Origin: Lottia gigantea | Lineage: Eukaryota; Mollusca; Gastropoda; Lottiidae | Direction of reading: 5' to 3' | NCBI RefSeq assembly: GCF_000327385.1 | Contig: NW_008708645.1 | Location: forward strand, 1,901,635 to 1,965,634 | DNA length: 64,000 nt | Shown here: positions 1-22,200 of the stretch, one piece after another | Numbering within the stretch: position 1 is the stretch's first letter | Layout: every line of letters begins with the position of its first letter | Translations under genes and position numbers: made by a program | The notes under the pieces: generated by a model | The model's database searches: none | What the model was told of the DNA's origin: nothing | The model's input: the letters and a program-made list of their open reading frames with translations, nothing else

Positions 1-530
1 GAGAGGTAATAGTAAGGATTTATAGGGGAGAGAGGTAATAGTAAGGAATTATAGGGAGAAGAGGAGTAATAGTAAGGAATTATAGGGAAGAGAGGTAATA
101 GTAAGGAATTATAGGGAAGAGAGGTAATAGTAAGGAATTATAGGGAGAAGAGGAGTAATAGTAAGGAATTATAGGGGAAGAGAGGTAATAGTAAGGAATT
201 ACAGGGAGAAGGGGGAATAGTATGGATTTATAGAGGGAAGAGGGGTAATAGTAAGGAATTACAGGGAGAAGGGGGAATAGTATGGATTTATAGAGGGAAG
301 AGGGGTAATAGTAAGGAATTATAGGGGAAGACCGGTAATAGTATGGATTTATAGAGGGAAGAGGAGTAATAGTAAGGAATTACAGGGAGAAGGGGGAATG
401 GTATGGATTTATAGAGGGAAGAGAGGTAATAGTAAGGAATTATAGGGAGAAGGGGAAATAGTATGGATTTATAGGGAAGAGAGGTAATAGTATGGATTTA
501 TACTAGGAAGAGGGTAAATTATTATAGGGA
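1..530. repeat. 29-31 bp minisatellite in RABGAP1 intron
   Basis: About 18 tandem units of 29-31 bp. Two unit variants alternate, one with core GAGGTAATAGTAAGGAATTA and one with GGGAATAGTATGGATTTATA. The array runs off the left edge of the window. It lies in the intron before the first visible RABGAP1 exon (693). Most units hold a donor-like AGAG/GTAATAG string. The exon that would own such a donor is outside the window, so I cannot tell whether this array copies a splice site as others here do. Confidence 0.9.
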
Positions 531-692
531 GAAGGGGTGTTATACGATTGATCAGGGACCTTGAAAGGGAAAAGGTTAAAAACCCCCGTTTTAGGTGAAT
601 ATAGTCAATTAATGGAAGCTATGTAAATGCCCATGAAACCATTTTTGTATCTACATGTTCTCTTTCCAAGTATGGATTAATCCTTTTTTCAG

Positions 693-8265
<7,573 letters not shown>

Positions 8266-9501
8266 TAATGGATTGTGTTTTGTGATGTGATAAAAATTTT
8301 AATGATAAAACTCATTGTCAATATTTTCAATGTGTAGCACTGATTAATGCTTGATGCTTAATGACTTTATTGTGGCTTATTATAGCTGTCTATGATTGTC
8401 CATTTAGAATCAAAGGACGTTTGTTAGATGGAGTTTTTGCGGTTGATTTCAAATCCAATCAACCCAACTGAACTAAAGTAAAAAATGATGTGGATTTTAA
8501 AAGTGGTAATGTTCTTTACCATAGATTTGGAATTGAAACTTTTTGAATTTAGAGAAGTAAAAGAGAAGCTTTAAGATGGTATTTCAATCTTTCTTCAAAT
8601 TCATTAATTTTATAAAAAATCTGTGATGCACAATATTAACTATATGCCTCCTATTTTCAGTTTCACGCCAGTGAGTTCACTTTTTATGCTAATAGTCCTT
8701 CGTGTGTATTCTGAAAAATATACTTCCAAATGTGGTTGCCTGATAAGGATTTTGTATCCAAAACATATGTCGGTAGCATGAGGTGTTTGGTGTGGTTGGG
8801 CGATTTAGATTTAATACAAGTCTGAAATTCCAACCTTTTCCCTTGATATTTTGTCTTTATAGACGTTAGGTGTTAGGGATATAAAAGCACAGTCAAATGC
8901 ATAATTTGCTATTCTAGTTTTAAGATTTATAGATATGGAGAAATTGTCTTGCATATCTGTTTGTATATGACATCTATCACAGTCAACACAGGCTTTACAC
9001 AAGTCCTTTAGTATTGGACCTTATATCAACAGCATATACATAATATTCACTAGCATATTACTAGCATGGCACACTGTTTTATGTCGAGGTTGTTTAGGTA
9101 GAAGCATAGGCTACGAGGGTCATCATTACTTGACAAAAAAACAACTCTGCACATTATTACAAGACCTGAAGCATATTCTTAGTGTTTAACATTTAATGGA
9201 AAATCTTGAGTCCATCATTTTAAAAAATTTGAGCTAGAATATGTCTTCTATGAAATAGAAAGTTAGGCTTAGTATTGTATTTCATGAGAATTTTGACTCC
9301 ATTGAGGAATAATATGTATGTATTATATTGTCTATGTTATTCATTCCAAGTGTAATCGTGTATATCATGCTACAGGCTTAAATTATAAATGCCCTACTTT
9401 AATAATAGTTTAGTGATTATCTTTATCCAAACGTATCCGTTTATTGGAGGCAATATTTTAACAATAAGTTTCAGAAAGCGATATGTATTGAATAAGCAGT
9501 T

Positions 9502-9926
9502 TAATTAAAATTAGACCAATCTTGGCTTTTTTTTTAGCTTTTATTTTTAATGTAGCCACCACAGTTAAGGTCTAAAGACAGCCCTCTTCAACATTCATCC
9601 CAATATTGTTTTGACCTAGCCTGATAACCTCTGCTATAACAAAATTTCTTCCCTCTCCAGTGCTGGGATTTTGTGACAGGAACAAAATGTGTATTCCCAG
9701 AAGTTTATCAAGTTCACTGAAATTCAAATTAGAACACACCTTTTAATTGGATAGTCTCAGTAGAATGGAATGGACTTAAATTTGATTGGTTAAAGCAGAG
9801 GTCATCGGGTCGGAAGATTATTGAGATCACTGTTCTAGGGGGCTGTCGTTGGACCCTGATTGTGGTTGCTACATTCAAAATTAAAGCTAATAAAAGAGCG
9901 AACGCAAGTTTGGTATAATTTTAATT
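9502..9926. mobile_element. Family-C fold-back MITE
   Basis: Ends TTAATTAAAATTAGACCAAT and, mirrored, TTTGGTATAATTTTAATTA. About 425 bp of two inverted arms around a gcagaggtcatc-type centre. Same family as 5190-5566 and 13514-13853. Confidence 0.75.
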
Positions 9927-10122
9927 AGACTGTTGCTAACCTAACTGTTTAAGAATAAGTTGTAAAAATTAAATGTGAATAGAAGTTTTTAGATGTATAT
10001 GGCTTAGTGCAATTTTTATTTAGCATAATGTATATAATATAATAGATGTGCTGCTATTGTACAGTGGTGAGAATTTTAACATGTTTAAGTTTTAGGTTTA
10101 TATATACAGATTGTTATGTTTC

Positions 10123-10448
10123 TTAAAGGGATTGTAAAGAGGTTGTTTAAACATCTTTTGTGTATCAGGGACATTGATATCATCAATTTGTACCATGCCA
10201 ATTTTCAATCAGACGTCTGTGGTTCCTGCAATTTCACTGAAATTAAGTGTTTGATGATGTCACTAATCGCAAAGGGAATCATGTGATAAAGCATATTTTA
10301 CAATTAGTGACATCATCATATACTTAGTTTTAGTCAAATTGCAGGAACCACAGACATCTTATTGAAATTAGAATGATGCAAATTGGTGATATCAGTGTCC
10401 CTGATACACATAAACAATTTAAAAAAAACCTCTTTACAATCCCTTTAA
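10123..10448. mobile_element. Family-B fold-back MITE, full copy
   Basis: Near-perfect long palindrome: the left end TTAAAGGGATTGTAAAGAGG returns inverted as CCTCTTTACAATCCCTTTAA. The arms are about 140 bp each around an AAGCATATTTTAC centre, flanked by TTAA. It is the best copy in the window and the reference for the fragments at 1695, 17387, 18055, 23448, 41765, 50033 and 50670. Confidence 0.85.
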
Positions 10449-13081
10449 AAAGTAAGGGTTATTAAGAAAGCCTAATGACAAATATTGTTGGGTACAAAGA
10501 AAGTACAAAGTATAGTGGCTCTAGATCTGAAGTATTATGCTAAGAACTTGAAATTTAGGATTTGATTGTAATTGTTTTCAATCTAAAACCATATTATATA
10601 GGTACAACCTTATTCAAGTCATGACAACATTATATTTGCTTTCCACTCTTTATAGACCAGTGATATTACAATCACTGCGGTTGCTAATCATGATTTAGAT
10701 AACAAGAAATAGAGCTGGAGATGGGGAAAGCAAGTTGATATATTCAATACTTGCACAATGGAATATATAGTGCCATCATATATTAGCATAATGTTCAATA
10801 TTATATATTGTCCCAAGTTCACTTTAACTCAAATAATATTACCTCATGATAAACTACAAATGTTTTTGTTATGTTAAGTATTAATTGATATGTTTTAGTT
10901 ACAAATAACTGGATTGTTTTTATTTAGGGGATTGAGTATTAGTGATATAAATTGTCAAGGTATTAGACATAGAGGTGTAAAGTTCACTGTCTATGATATA
11001 ATTTAAATTACCTGTATCCTAGCCTCTATCATCCAGTCCTACTTTGTCTGGAGATGTCTGGATGTCAGAAAGTCAGAAACTACATGTTTCTCTGTCAATT
11101 TATAATTTTAAAGGGTGCCTGAGGTCGATCTTGCAAATGGCTCAGTCCAGGAGCAGTTGGATTTTCAACACTTTTACCAACTGGAGGCATCTCAGAAAAT
11201 CTGATCAATCACTAAATTTAGTCTACATGAGTGCACATTCAGTTGAAATATCTCTAATGCTATTAGCTAATGAAAGTAGGTTGTAAGTATTGTGTCAATG
11301 TTTCAACAGATCCAATAAGCATATTGAATCGCCAGTGTATCTTAAGCCTTAAGACAGTTCAAATGACATATTCTAATCAAAAAAATGTATCCATAATAAA
11401 ACTTTTTCAATATTTATTCAAATATTTATTTCATTTTGTACATTATTTTATTTATCAAACATATCTTTATTCCTGTCTCAACATGTTCAACCATTTCAGT
11501 CAATTTGAGGTACTAGATATAGTTTCAATTCATTTGTATTTCTTATTGTTACCAATTGATATTGAAAGGCCTGGGAATGCTTATATAAGTAATGAACTTT
11601 TATATTAGGCGTATTCGACTGGTCGATTTTGTGGAACATGGAGAGTTCGTTAACAATGATATATGTTCGACTGGTACCATCGTGGGGTTTTGTTGGGCAC
11701 GAAACGGAGCTTTTTCCTCCATTTTACTACTGCACAGCTTTTAGTGTACTCAACGAAATCTGCCAGTTGAATACCTCTATTGGTTTAGACTTGTACAGAT
11801 ATTTTGTTAGGATGTAAACATGTAATATTTAGCTATATTTGAATACTATTAACATATCAACCTATAGAAAAATATCTGTACAAGTCAAAGTTTGCTGTAA
11901 ATGAATGGGTCACTTTAAAAATAAGATTTATGACAATGTGATCTCTCAATGAAAATCAAATTTAAAGGGAAGGATAAACGATATTTAAATAAAGAACTAA
12001 TCATGTGTATAATTCCAGAAAGGCTTTAGAAGGTATGTATTGAAAGTTATAATCAAAGAAAAATTTCACCACCGACAAAGCAACTTGGTCTTTTTAATGA
12101 GTTGCACTGATATAGTCAAGCCAAGAGATTTGTGCATGTTTGAGTTAAAATTAAAAATTCAAATTAATGTTTATGACATATGGTCTGAATACAGCAACTT
12201 TATGGGCCTGATCAGCCTGACAAATCTGGGCCTACCCATTTCTTCAACACATGGATGGAATGTCCCGTTTGGGGCATGTATAGGGCCAAACATGAAAATT
12301 TACTATTTTTGGAGTTGCCTCCATGCATTTTTAGATTTCTAGTTTTTGAGAAATTTCACCTTATCAAAAGTCAAATTCATCAATAAAAGGCTGAACCATT
12401 TACAAGTCAATCAAGACACTAGCAGATATTCTGCATGGTATCAAATTTGGCTTTTGTCATAGAAAAAAATCTCCAATACTAGCAAATGGATCAAGCAACT
12501 CAATAAAAAGTGACGTTATCTCATCCTATATATATATATCATCTGAAGAACTGGTTTGGCCAGATTTGTGCGGCACATCTGAAACTACCTAAATAATGTA
12601 GGCTGTATGAATATTTTGCTTGACTATGATCAGAGGAATGTGATACCTTGAAATTTTGGGAAAATTGTTTAAGTAAGTTTAGGTATGAAGATTTGATTGT
12701 ATATTTTGTATAATAACAATGATAATTGTACTAGATATAATAGTAATGTATTGATTAATATGCTCGCATATGTTTACTGCATAGTTATTGGAAATCTTCT
12801 GTTGTCAAATACTGTGAAATAACACAATATACATGCAAACACAATTTTGTTTATTTAATGTTTATGTCATCAATCACCTCAAACCCTCACAAATATACAA
12901 AAATCTCCATTTAGCATGGTTTCTGAATTTGTTCAATTTGAACTTAACATGTGGTTGTTCATGTCAAATTGTCAATGGAATTGGGGACAATCTGCGTTAT
13001 ATTATGAGATCTGATAGCTTTCCTCACCATATGTACCCTCTAGTGAAATTTTGTGAAATTTTGAATTAGAATATAAATCCT

Positions 13082-13087
13082 TTTATT
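13082..13087 (-). promoter_or_regulatory. Candidate COG3 polyadenylation signal
   Basis: AATAAA on the minus strand, about 150 nt past the COG3 stop codon. A suitable distance for a poly(A) signal, but no transcript data support it. Confidence 0.4.
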
Positions 13088-13238
13088 TACAAAATAGAAA
13101 GTAACAATGATAATAAATACTATAACATCAGACACTGTTATCTGTCTGTTCCCATTAGATTAGTATAAACCAAAGAAAACCCAAATTACCCCAAGTAATT
13201 CCCCACAAAAGATAACATCTGGGCTCTGACTGGAATCT

Positions 13239-16200
13239 TTATTTTGATGCTGACAATAACAAGTTAACCTGTAAACAAAAGAAATGATTATTATTGAGAT
13301 ATTGAGTGATGTGATGTCAGTATGCTGCCTGCCTATAACAGTGGTTCAACTACCATACAGACTGGTTGAACCATGTCTATGGCCTCCACCCCCAGATATA
13401 GCATTAACTACAAACTAAAAATACATTAACAGGCACTAAATTGACTTAGAGGGGAATCTCAGAATGCATGAGAACAAATTCCCACTTTAGTGTATTAATT
13501 TTGGAAAGTGACCAGTTTAATTAAAGTTAGACCAAGCTTTTGTATTGTTTTATAAGCTTTTACTTTTGATATAGGTACTACAGATAGGGTCCAAAGACTG
13601 GCCTTTTAAACATTCCTCAAAATAACCTTTCGACCTAATCTGATGACATCTTATTTAACTTCTTTCAATTAAATTCCTCCACTGTCTCACTCTCACTGGA
13701 GAGGGCAGAAATTTGATTGGTTAAAGCAGGTTTAGGTCAAAAGGTTATTTTGACGAATGTAAAAGAGGCCAGTCTTTAGATCCTAACTGAAGTGGGTATA
13801 TCAAAAATAAAAGTTAATAGAAATGGAACGAAAGTTTGGTCTAAATTACAAATTTTATTTGAACTCTAAATGTGAAAAGTAGCTGAAATGAGTCATCACA
13901 ATATATTACAGCAATTTTTTGCATCAAACTTTTAGATTCTCATTTCAAAAGGGGATATTGTGTTGGTAGTTACAGGACTAGTACATACCTGTTCTGAACT
14001 AGGACAAGCTACTATTTGTCTATCTTCATCATTATATTCCTCTTGTAATATCTGTTCTAGTTGTTGAAATGACTGCTGTACATTTACCTAGTAGGCAAAA
14101 AAGACAAGGTACATGTTGTATGTCATCTTCACTATCACAATGTCAAGCTATTAAGAACTTTGTCTTATACCTTGACTGCAACAGTCACAATTCGTGTATC
14201 AAGGAAAGCAGTGATTTGATTGGATTGTACGCCAGGAAATAAAGCCAATTAGAGCCTCTGTATGGGATGAAATAGTGGTACCGTCTGGGAAAAGGGTTTA
14301 CATCCAAAAGTCAATGCAAGTTAACATCCAAAAAACATCATCTCTTACTCTCTAGCCTATCAATCAAAAGACACCCCAGCTTGAAGACTAAATTCTGACA
14401 AGACAGTGGTGAGGCTAGTGAAGGTACATTTCGAACAAATTTAAAAATATCATTTTGATACCTTTTTGACCCAAAACATATGTCAGAATGCAGTTCAATC
14501 AATTCTATTTCTCAACATTTTTCAGGTGCTACGGCACTTCCATTGAGCTGTGGCAATTTGAAGTCAACCTTGTCCCCCAATTGTGCCTCTTATTTGTACC
14601 CCTAGTTTTGGGAGGTTGGCACTGCCACTGTGACAAGGCAGGGCATTCTCAAAGCATGTGGCACTTGAGTTTTTCAACACAACATCCCTTTCAGAGTGTC
14701 CTAATAACTATTATTGTTAGATTGGTATATTGACAACTATAACATAACATACCTTTATAGGTTTAAATAAAATGGATTCTGTATCTTTATTGGCTAAATA
14801 TAGAGCCATGGACTTCTGAATGGCCGGTGTTTTTGTTTTAACTATTTTATACGTCTCAGCAACCACATCATGAAGTTTTTCTGGGGTAGCAAATGGTTGT
14901 TGTCTTAGTGTAACATTAGAAGTCATTTCATCTTTCTTCATATTAATTACCACTGCAGACTAGGGTGAAAATTTGAAAAGGTTTCATTATTCTGAGTGAA
15001 AACTTTAAAAAAGTTCCATTATTCTTAATGAAATTTTGAAAAGGTTTTATTATTTTAAGTGAAAATTTGAAAGGTTTAATTATTCTTAGTGAAAATTTGA
15101 AAGGTTTAATTATTCTAAATGAAAATTTGAAAAGGTTTTATTATTCTAAGTGAAAATTTGAAAAGGGCCTAAATTCCTAATTGAAAAGAAAGTGAAACTT
15201 TGAAAAAAATAGGACTTTATTCCCATGACTGGAGTGGCTGAAGAAACCCACAATCCATTTTATAACATGACTGCATTGTGCAATGGAGCAAACTTTGATG
15301 AGACAACAGCAATATCTTGCCTCCTCTATTTTTCAAGAGATAAGTTTATTAAACATATACTGGCACTAACATATTATATAGTCTGTGTAGTTTAAGACAG
15401 AAACATTCATATTGTATGTTTTAAGCACAAAGGAACTTCCTGAGTGTGTATAATTATCTAGAATAATATGGATTCTGGATTTCCACCATGAAGTCAGTGA
15501 TACTAACCCGTGATAAGAAAGCTTTCAATGGTCCAGTTAATGTATCAGTTACATGATGGATAAAGTTTTCACAAGTTTTCTTTAATTGTTGATCCACATC
15601 ATGTTTTGAATCAACAAAATACTCTGTCACTTGAGGAGTTCCCTGGAAACAAATTGTAAATAAGATTTTAAATGAATGCATTTATACATCCTACTTTTTG
15701 GACTTGGACATGACAGTGGAAACTAGTCGCTTTTCACGTGTACAAAATTAGATATAAAAGGGTATTCCGCTCTTTTTATAGGCCTAAAAAAATTTTTGCT
15801 CACATTTACTAGAGAAACAAGTTGTTAATTTTTCAATGCCAAAACTATCTTAAAATCTTTTTAAGTTCGTTATGCTTTTTGGTAAGTGTAAGAACACTAC
15901 TTTACAGATTTAAGCAAAATAAACGTCAATATGTCTCCTACTTATTCTGAAGGCTTCAACTAATGATATAAGCTCAAACTGCTTAATTAACAATTAGTCA
16001 ACTTATTAAACTAGTTCAGTTTGATCAAGTAGATACATATTCGTAATAAGCATATTTCAGAAATATTTTTAGTTATAATTAATGAGGTTTTTGAAAATGA
16101 AAATTTTGCATACTGCCTCTTTAAATGAATACTAGTAAAATTGAGATTTTCTATGGGCTGAGGGATATAGGATTAAACGAAGAAATTTACCTCCAAGATA

Positions 16201-19200
16201 AAGTGTAACAGGGCATTAGTACTGTTAAAGGCAAACAGTTGAGATTTCTTCTGTAGTAAAGCATAGGCTGCATCTAAAATAAACAAAAACATCCGTCAAG
16301 TTTCATTTCACCCAAAATAGTAGAGAATGATATTTGGTTAAAAATCAAAGATATTTTTTTTTTTTTTTTACATAAATCGTGCAATTTCAGTCTACCAATG
16401 ACTAATATCTGCAATAGGTACAAGTGAAAAAGTTACTAAGACCCTAAAAATGACAAAAGACAAAAATTCATGTTGTACCGTTTTGTTAATTTAAATCTAA
16501 TTTAATGTTAGATACTGAAATTGAGAATTTTCAGCTGGTAAAGCAAATATTTAGACAACTTTATCTCAACTGAATGAAGAGTTTGACATACCAAACCAAA
16601 TAAAATGTGTTAAAAGTTGTTAAAGTTTTCATTACGCTTTGTATCTAAAGCTATATCTAATGGTGTGTTAACTGAAGGTTTTTTTTAATGACAGAAAACA
16701 AAAAGATAACAAATGGATTAAAGGGACAGTGGCACCATTTTTTTGATCGAGTGTACCTTAGTTAAAGAAACTCAAATTTTTAAGCTAAGCTAATCAGTAA
16801 TAGTGTTCATAGCTCACAGTAGAAATTTAAGCCTTCAAATCCATGAGTGTCCAGAATTATTCACATTGAATGTTAAAATGACGACTCATCAATTTAACAT
16901 AATGTGTTATATATATAGAAGAGACTTAAAGGAATTATGCGATTTCTTGTACTTTTGAAGACTATTTACATAAATTCAAGACCCAATTCAACACCCTAAA
17001 ATGGCGAACCTGTCCCTTTAAAGTCATTCAAGTACCTTACATCCTGGTCCTTTTTTCAGTCAATGTTATGTTTGGTACAAAATTTATCATAAACTCAAAC
17101 CCAGCACAGCACACAGATTGATTGAAGCATGCTGTTTGTACAAAATAACCTCACAATATCAAAAATTGTGATGAAAACAGCAAAATAGTACATGTATAAA
17201 ACAATTTTTAATATTTTATCCCCCGTTTCCAAATTCTGACAAAGGATATATAATAATTAATGTTAACCCTGAGATCATCCAGCACCATTTTAGAATGACA
17301 GTCTGATCAAAATACATATTCATTGAATATTTTAGTTTCCTCTCTATGAAACTCTCTGATTGACCTGATTCAATCTATGATTCATTGATTAAAAGGATAG
17401 TCAATAGATTTTCTAAATTTTGTATGTATATCAGGGACATTGATAGCATCGATTTGCGCCTTTCCAATTTTATGAGGTTCTTGGCATTGACTAAAAGTAA
17501 GCGTTTTATCACGTCACTTTCGCAAAAGGCCTTATACGATTGAAGCAGATTTTGTGAAAGTGACGTAATTAAACACTTTAGCACAAACCACAGACATCGA
17601 CTCTACAATCCCAATAGTAATTGACTTTTCCACTTATGACAGTGGCTTTTATTGCATATACATATTTTAATTTCATATCTCAAAGTTCAGTTGAACAATA
17701 AGACTTTCTATAAAGGAAAACAAATGAAAATACCAACTGAGTTGTATTTTTATCAGACTGTTTTAACAATTACCAATAAATCAACTACATTTACAGTTTA
17801 AGGCAGGGGTTTTCAACTCTTTTCTTTCCATTACCTCTTTCATTACCCCACTTTCAATCTATAAATCCATACTATTTCATGATTTTCTCTTAGGTTTTCC
17901 CTGTAACCTTTTACATATATTAGAAAATATAGGCTGACTGAATAGAACAACTTAAATTATAATTGTCCAAAACTTTTAGGATAGACTACAAAGGGTCTCA
18001 TTACTGCCTGAAAACATTTAAATTACCCCCTTGGAGGTGATTATCCTGGTTGAAAACCCCTTTTTGGAGGTATTCAAAAGAGTTTTTTCAAATTTTAGTA
18101 AGTGTATCAAGTGTAGTGGATTTCTTGTCTATTATCAGTGGTTCCTGTATATTCAAATTTTACATCATTATTGCCAATTCACTGGAACCACAGAAACGAC
18201 ATGTTGAATAGGAAATCAGAAAGATGCAATAGACGTTCTTATACACACACTAAACCAGAAAACTCTTTATTGTCCCTGTCACAATGACAGATCATGCAAT
18301 AGAGAATCTTGACAATGTCAAGCTATTACGAACTATGTCTTATACCTTGAATGCAATAGCCACTATTCTTGTATCACAGTTGCGATTGGATTGAATTTTA
18401 GGCTACCAAATATCACCATTCATATAGCCCTTGATTACATACACTTCCAAATTCTTTCTGTCCAGTGCTCTGATAGGCTGTACTTGGTAGCATACAATCA
18501 AATCAAATCATTGCATTTACAAACTTCTGTGATACAAGAAGGGTGGATATTGCAGTTGAGGAGTTAGACATAGTTCCTAATAGCTTGACATTGTGAAAGA
18601 TGGCATGGGAAGAAATTCTTTCCTTTTACAGGAGAAACAAAATTAGTACACTACTAATTGATACAGAGGTACATGCCCATACAATTCTACATAAACACAA
18701 AAAAAGGAACATACCCCTAAAACTGCTTAAACCAAGGCCATGTTCAGTAAAGGTCATTTCTAGAGATTATAGGCAAAATAATTGAACTTAGTAAAATTAA
18801 TAGAACTAAAATGGTGCTTTATTGGTGATTTTGAGTGATGTTTATGGGGGAATAGACCTTATTCACGTCTCGTTTTGGAACCATTGAAGGCGAGGCTCAT
18901 AATGCAAATTACGTCATCTTGTGAAAAGGAAGGAATAACATTTGTGACACGTTAATTTCAACAGAAAGTATCATTAAATAGCTTCATCAACTCTGATTTT
19001 AATGACATAAAATATGGTTTGTTTTGATCTAGTGGGATTGGAGAAAGAGGCTTCAAGGTGGCGATTTCATTGCAGTGACACGCTGTTGCTATTACCCTTT
19101 GTTTGTTTGCGTTATGAGCCTCGTTCTGGATTCCATATTGCTGCTTTGTGAGGTTTAATAACGATTTTTGAATTAAAGTAGAGCTTAATATAACTTAACC

Positions 19201-22200
19201 AGCCGTTAACAATCAAAATATATAGAGGCTGAGTAGAGTAATTATTCTAACCATGCTTAAATAATAGTAAAATACCTATACTGACCTTTAAACTTGGTGA
19301 AGTCAAGATGAGTTTCTCTGATTGAAAAATCAGCATGAAATGGTGCTATCTGTTCTCTCAATATTAATAAATGTTTTACTAAAAATAACTGACCATCTAC
19401 AGCAACCTGTTAATAAGACATTTCATTATAACATTACACAAATAAACATCATTATAATCTAGCTATTTCCACATCCTGATCTTGTTTATAGTGTTAGATG
19501 GTGATGAGAACATAGTCTCATGAAAGCACCGGCCGAGGTCACAATGTAAAGCTTTATGATAAAAAAAAGGCGCAAGTTAAAGGTTAAGATAATTAGATAC
19601 ATTAGTGTGAGCAGAAACCACGAAATGAGTCGCTTGTCACACAAATTATTTTGAGCTGCGGCCCTCCAAAGGTCAAGAAGGATGTAAAATTATGAAAAAT
19701 TTGTTACTGCACAAATACTTTCATTAAACCTTCAACTAGGCTGTTATTCACATCAAAATCCAACTTGAGAAGAGCAAAAGCTTGTTTTGTCACAGTTTTG
19801 TGGGGTAACCATTCAAGATATTCAGAAACTTAGGGTAAAAATCATGTTAAAACCTACAGCCCACCATCAGAATTTGAGCCTTCAAATCCATGTGGGTCCA
19901 GAATTATCTACGTTTGAACATTAAAATGACGAGTCTTCAATTTAAGATACTCCATGATAAATATAAATGACATATATAGAAATAGAGAGTAAAATTCCTA
20001 GTTTGAAGTATTTTTAAAGGAGAGAGCCTTCAACTTTACCTCTAAGTGAAGCGCTTTTTCAGGGCAGCATTTGTCAGTCTCTCTGATTTTGCATCACCTT
20101 CTTGAAAATCCCAAGGTTTTATCTCATCCTATGCTAAGATCAAATCAAGAGGTGATCATGTGTCTAACTCACTAAGCCACCCCAGCTCCCATGATGGTCT
20201 TGGTAGGTTTAAGGCCAATGTAAGAAGAATTTTTTATGTACCTTTCTCTTGGTGATTCCATCTTCTGCTTTCTTTAAAGACTCAATACAAGCTTGTAGAG
20301 CTTCCTGTGATAACCCTTGGAAAGTTGTTCTCTGAAATGCAAAATACCAAATATCTTTATTGATTTCAACCAATTTTAGAGAGTTTAATACAAAAAACAA
20401 AATAAAATAAAAAAATATAAAATTCATATATTTTTAGCCATCTAGCTATATCCAGAAAAATATGCCAAGATGATGAAGAAGTTAGAAGAGCCATGCTGTA
20501 GGAATTTGTAAAAACTATGGACTAAAAATCTTAACAATTTGTGATATTGACAAATCATTGCTGAAAAGTTGAAATAAAAATCCCAAAGAAGACACAATGA
20601 TTCCATCTATTACCAAGGTTGGTTTGGGTACTAAATAATGCTGATGGTTCTTCTGTAAAGCATCTAGTTGTTTTAATATTATATTATACATATAATATTC
20701 AGGAGAAATTGCTTGCTAAACAAGGTGAAGTTTTCTCCTCTGTCAAATTATTTGCCTTGGATATGAACAGGATAATCAATTAAAAATATTAAAACAGAAC
20801 TTAAAGAGACAGATGCGCCATTTTCTTTATAACTCATACTTTAGTCTCAGAAACAGCAATTTTTTAGCTTAGCTAATCAGTAATAGTGTTTATAGCTCAC
20901 CGTCGAAATTTGAGCCTTCAAATCCATGTGTGTCATCATTTTAAGATACTCTTTGATATATAGAAAAGACATATTTAGAAATAGTAAAATTCCTTGTTTG
21001 AAGTATTTTTAAAGGAATTTTGCGATTTTTTACATTTATAGTACTTCTGAAGACTATTTACATATATTCAAGACTCAAGTCAACCCACCAAATTGCAAAC
21101 CTGTCCCTGTAAGTGATGGTGTTACTCACTACACGTCGCTATGCAATCTTCAGACAACTGACATAATCAATTATATTAATAACTTACATCAATACATCTA
21201 TATAATTTAGATAATGTAACCAATGTACGTCGTACTGTAGGATACCACATGCCGTGTAAATCTGCAGGTGACATTGGCATATTGGTTGGTGTTACTTCTA
21301 AACCTTTAGAAATAAAATCAAACTTTATTACTTTTCTGGCATTAAAGTAATAAAAATTAAGTATTTACCCATTAACAGAGTGGTATAAGTTTTATTGACC
21401 TGGTATTTTTGTTGCATAATCTAATATTTACCTAGTATATTAGTTGCATAATCTAATATTTACCTGGTATATTAGTTGTAATCTAATATTTACCTGGTAT
21501 TTTAGTTGTATAATAATCTATAATCATCTGGTATTTTAGTTATATAATGCAATATTTACCCAGAATTTTAGTTGTATAATGTAATACTTACCCGGTATTT
21601 TAGTTATATAATGTAATATTTACCTGGTATATCAGTTGTATAATGTCATATTTACCGGGTATTTTAGTTATATAATGTAATATTTACCTGGTAGATCAGT
21701 TGTATTATGTAATACTTACCGGGTATTTTAGTTGTATAATGTGATATTTACCTGGTATATCAGTTGTATAATGTAATATTTACCTGGTATTTTAGTTGTA
21801 TAATGTGATATTTACCTTGTATTTTAGTTTTATAATACAATATTTACCTAGTATTTTAGTTGTATAATACAATATTTACCTGGTATTTTAGTTGTATAAT
21901 GCAATATTTACCCAGAATTTTAGTTGTATAATGTGATATTAACCTGATATTTTAGTTGTATAATGTTATATTTACCTGGTATTTTAGTTGTATAATACAA
22001 TTTTTACCTGATATTTTAGTTTTATAATCTAATATTCACCTGGTATTTTAGTTGTATAATGTAATATTTACCTGGTATTTTAGTTTTATAATACAATATT
22101 TACCTTGTATTTTAGTTGTGAAATGTAATATTTACCTGGTATTTTAGTTGTATAATGTAATATTTAGCTGGAATTTTAGTTGTATAATGTGATATTTACC

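Larger units (their letters stand above)
8266..13238. other. Convergent intergenic region
   Basis: Gap between the stop codons of RABGAP1 (plus) and COG3 (minus). It holds two MITEs (9502-9926 and 10123-10448) and otherwise AT-rich sequence. Open frames of 60-110 codons near 11044-12342 have no recognisable domain or matching splice sites, so I call no gene. Some of the left part is presumably RABGAP1 3' UTR. Confidence 0.6.

Noticed and set aside
11044-12342. Several open frames of 60-112 codons between RABGAP1 and COG3
   Set aside because: No domain, no consistent splice sites, and amino-acid content typical of translated AT-rich DNA.
19488-19530. Hammerhead ribozyme at GTGATGAG...GAAAGC
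   Set aside because: The core C is replaced by G and two bases separate the hairpin from GAAA, so the catalytic geometry is not met.
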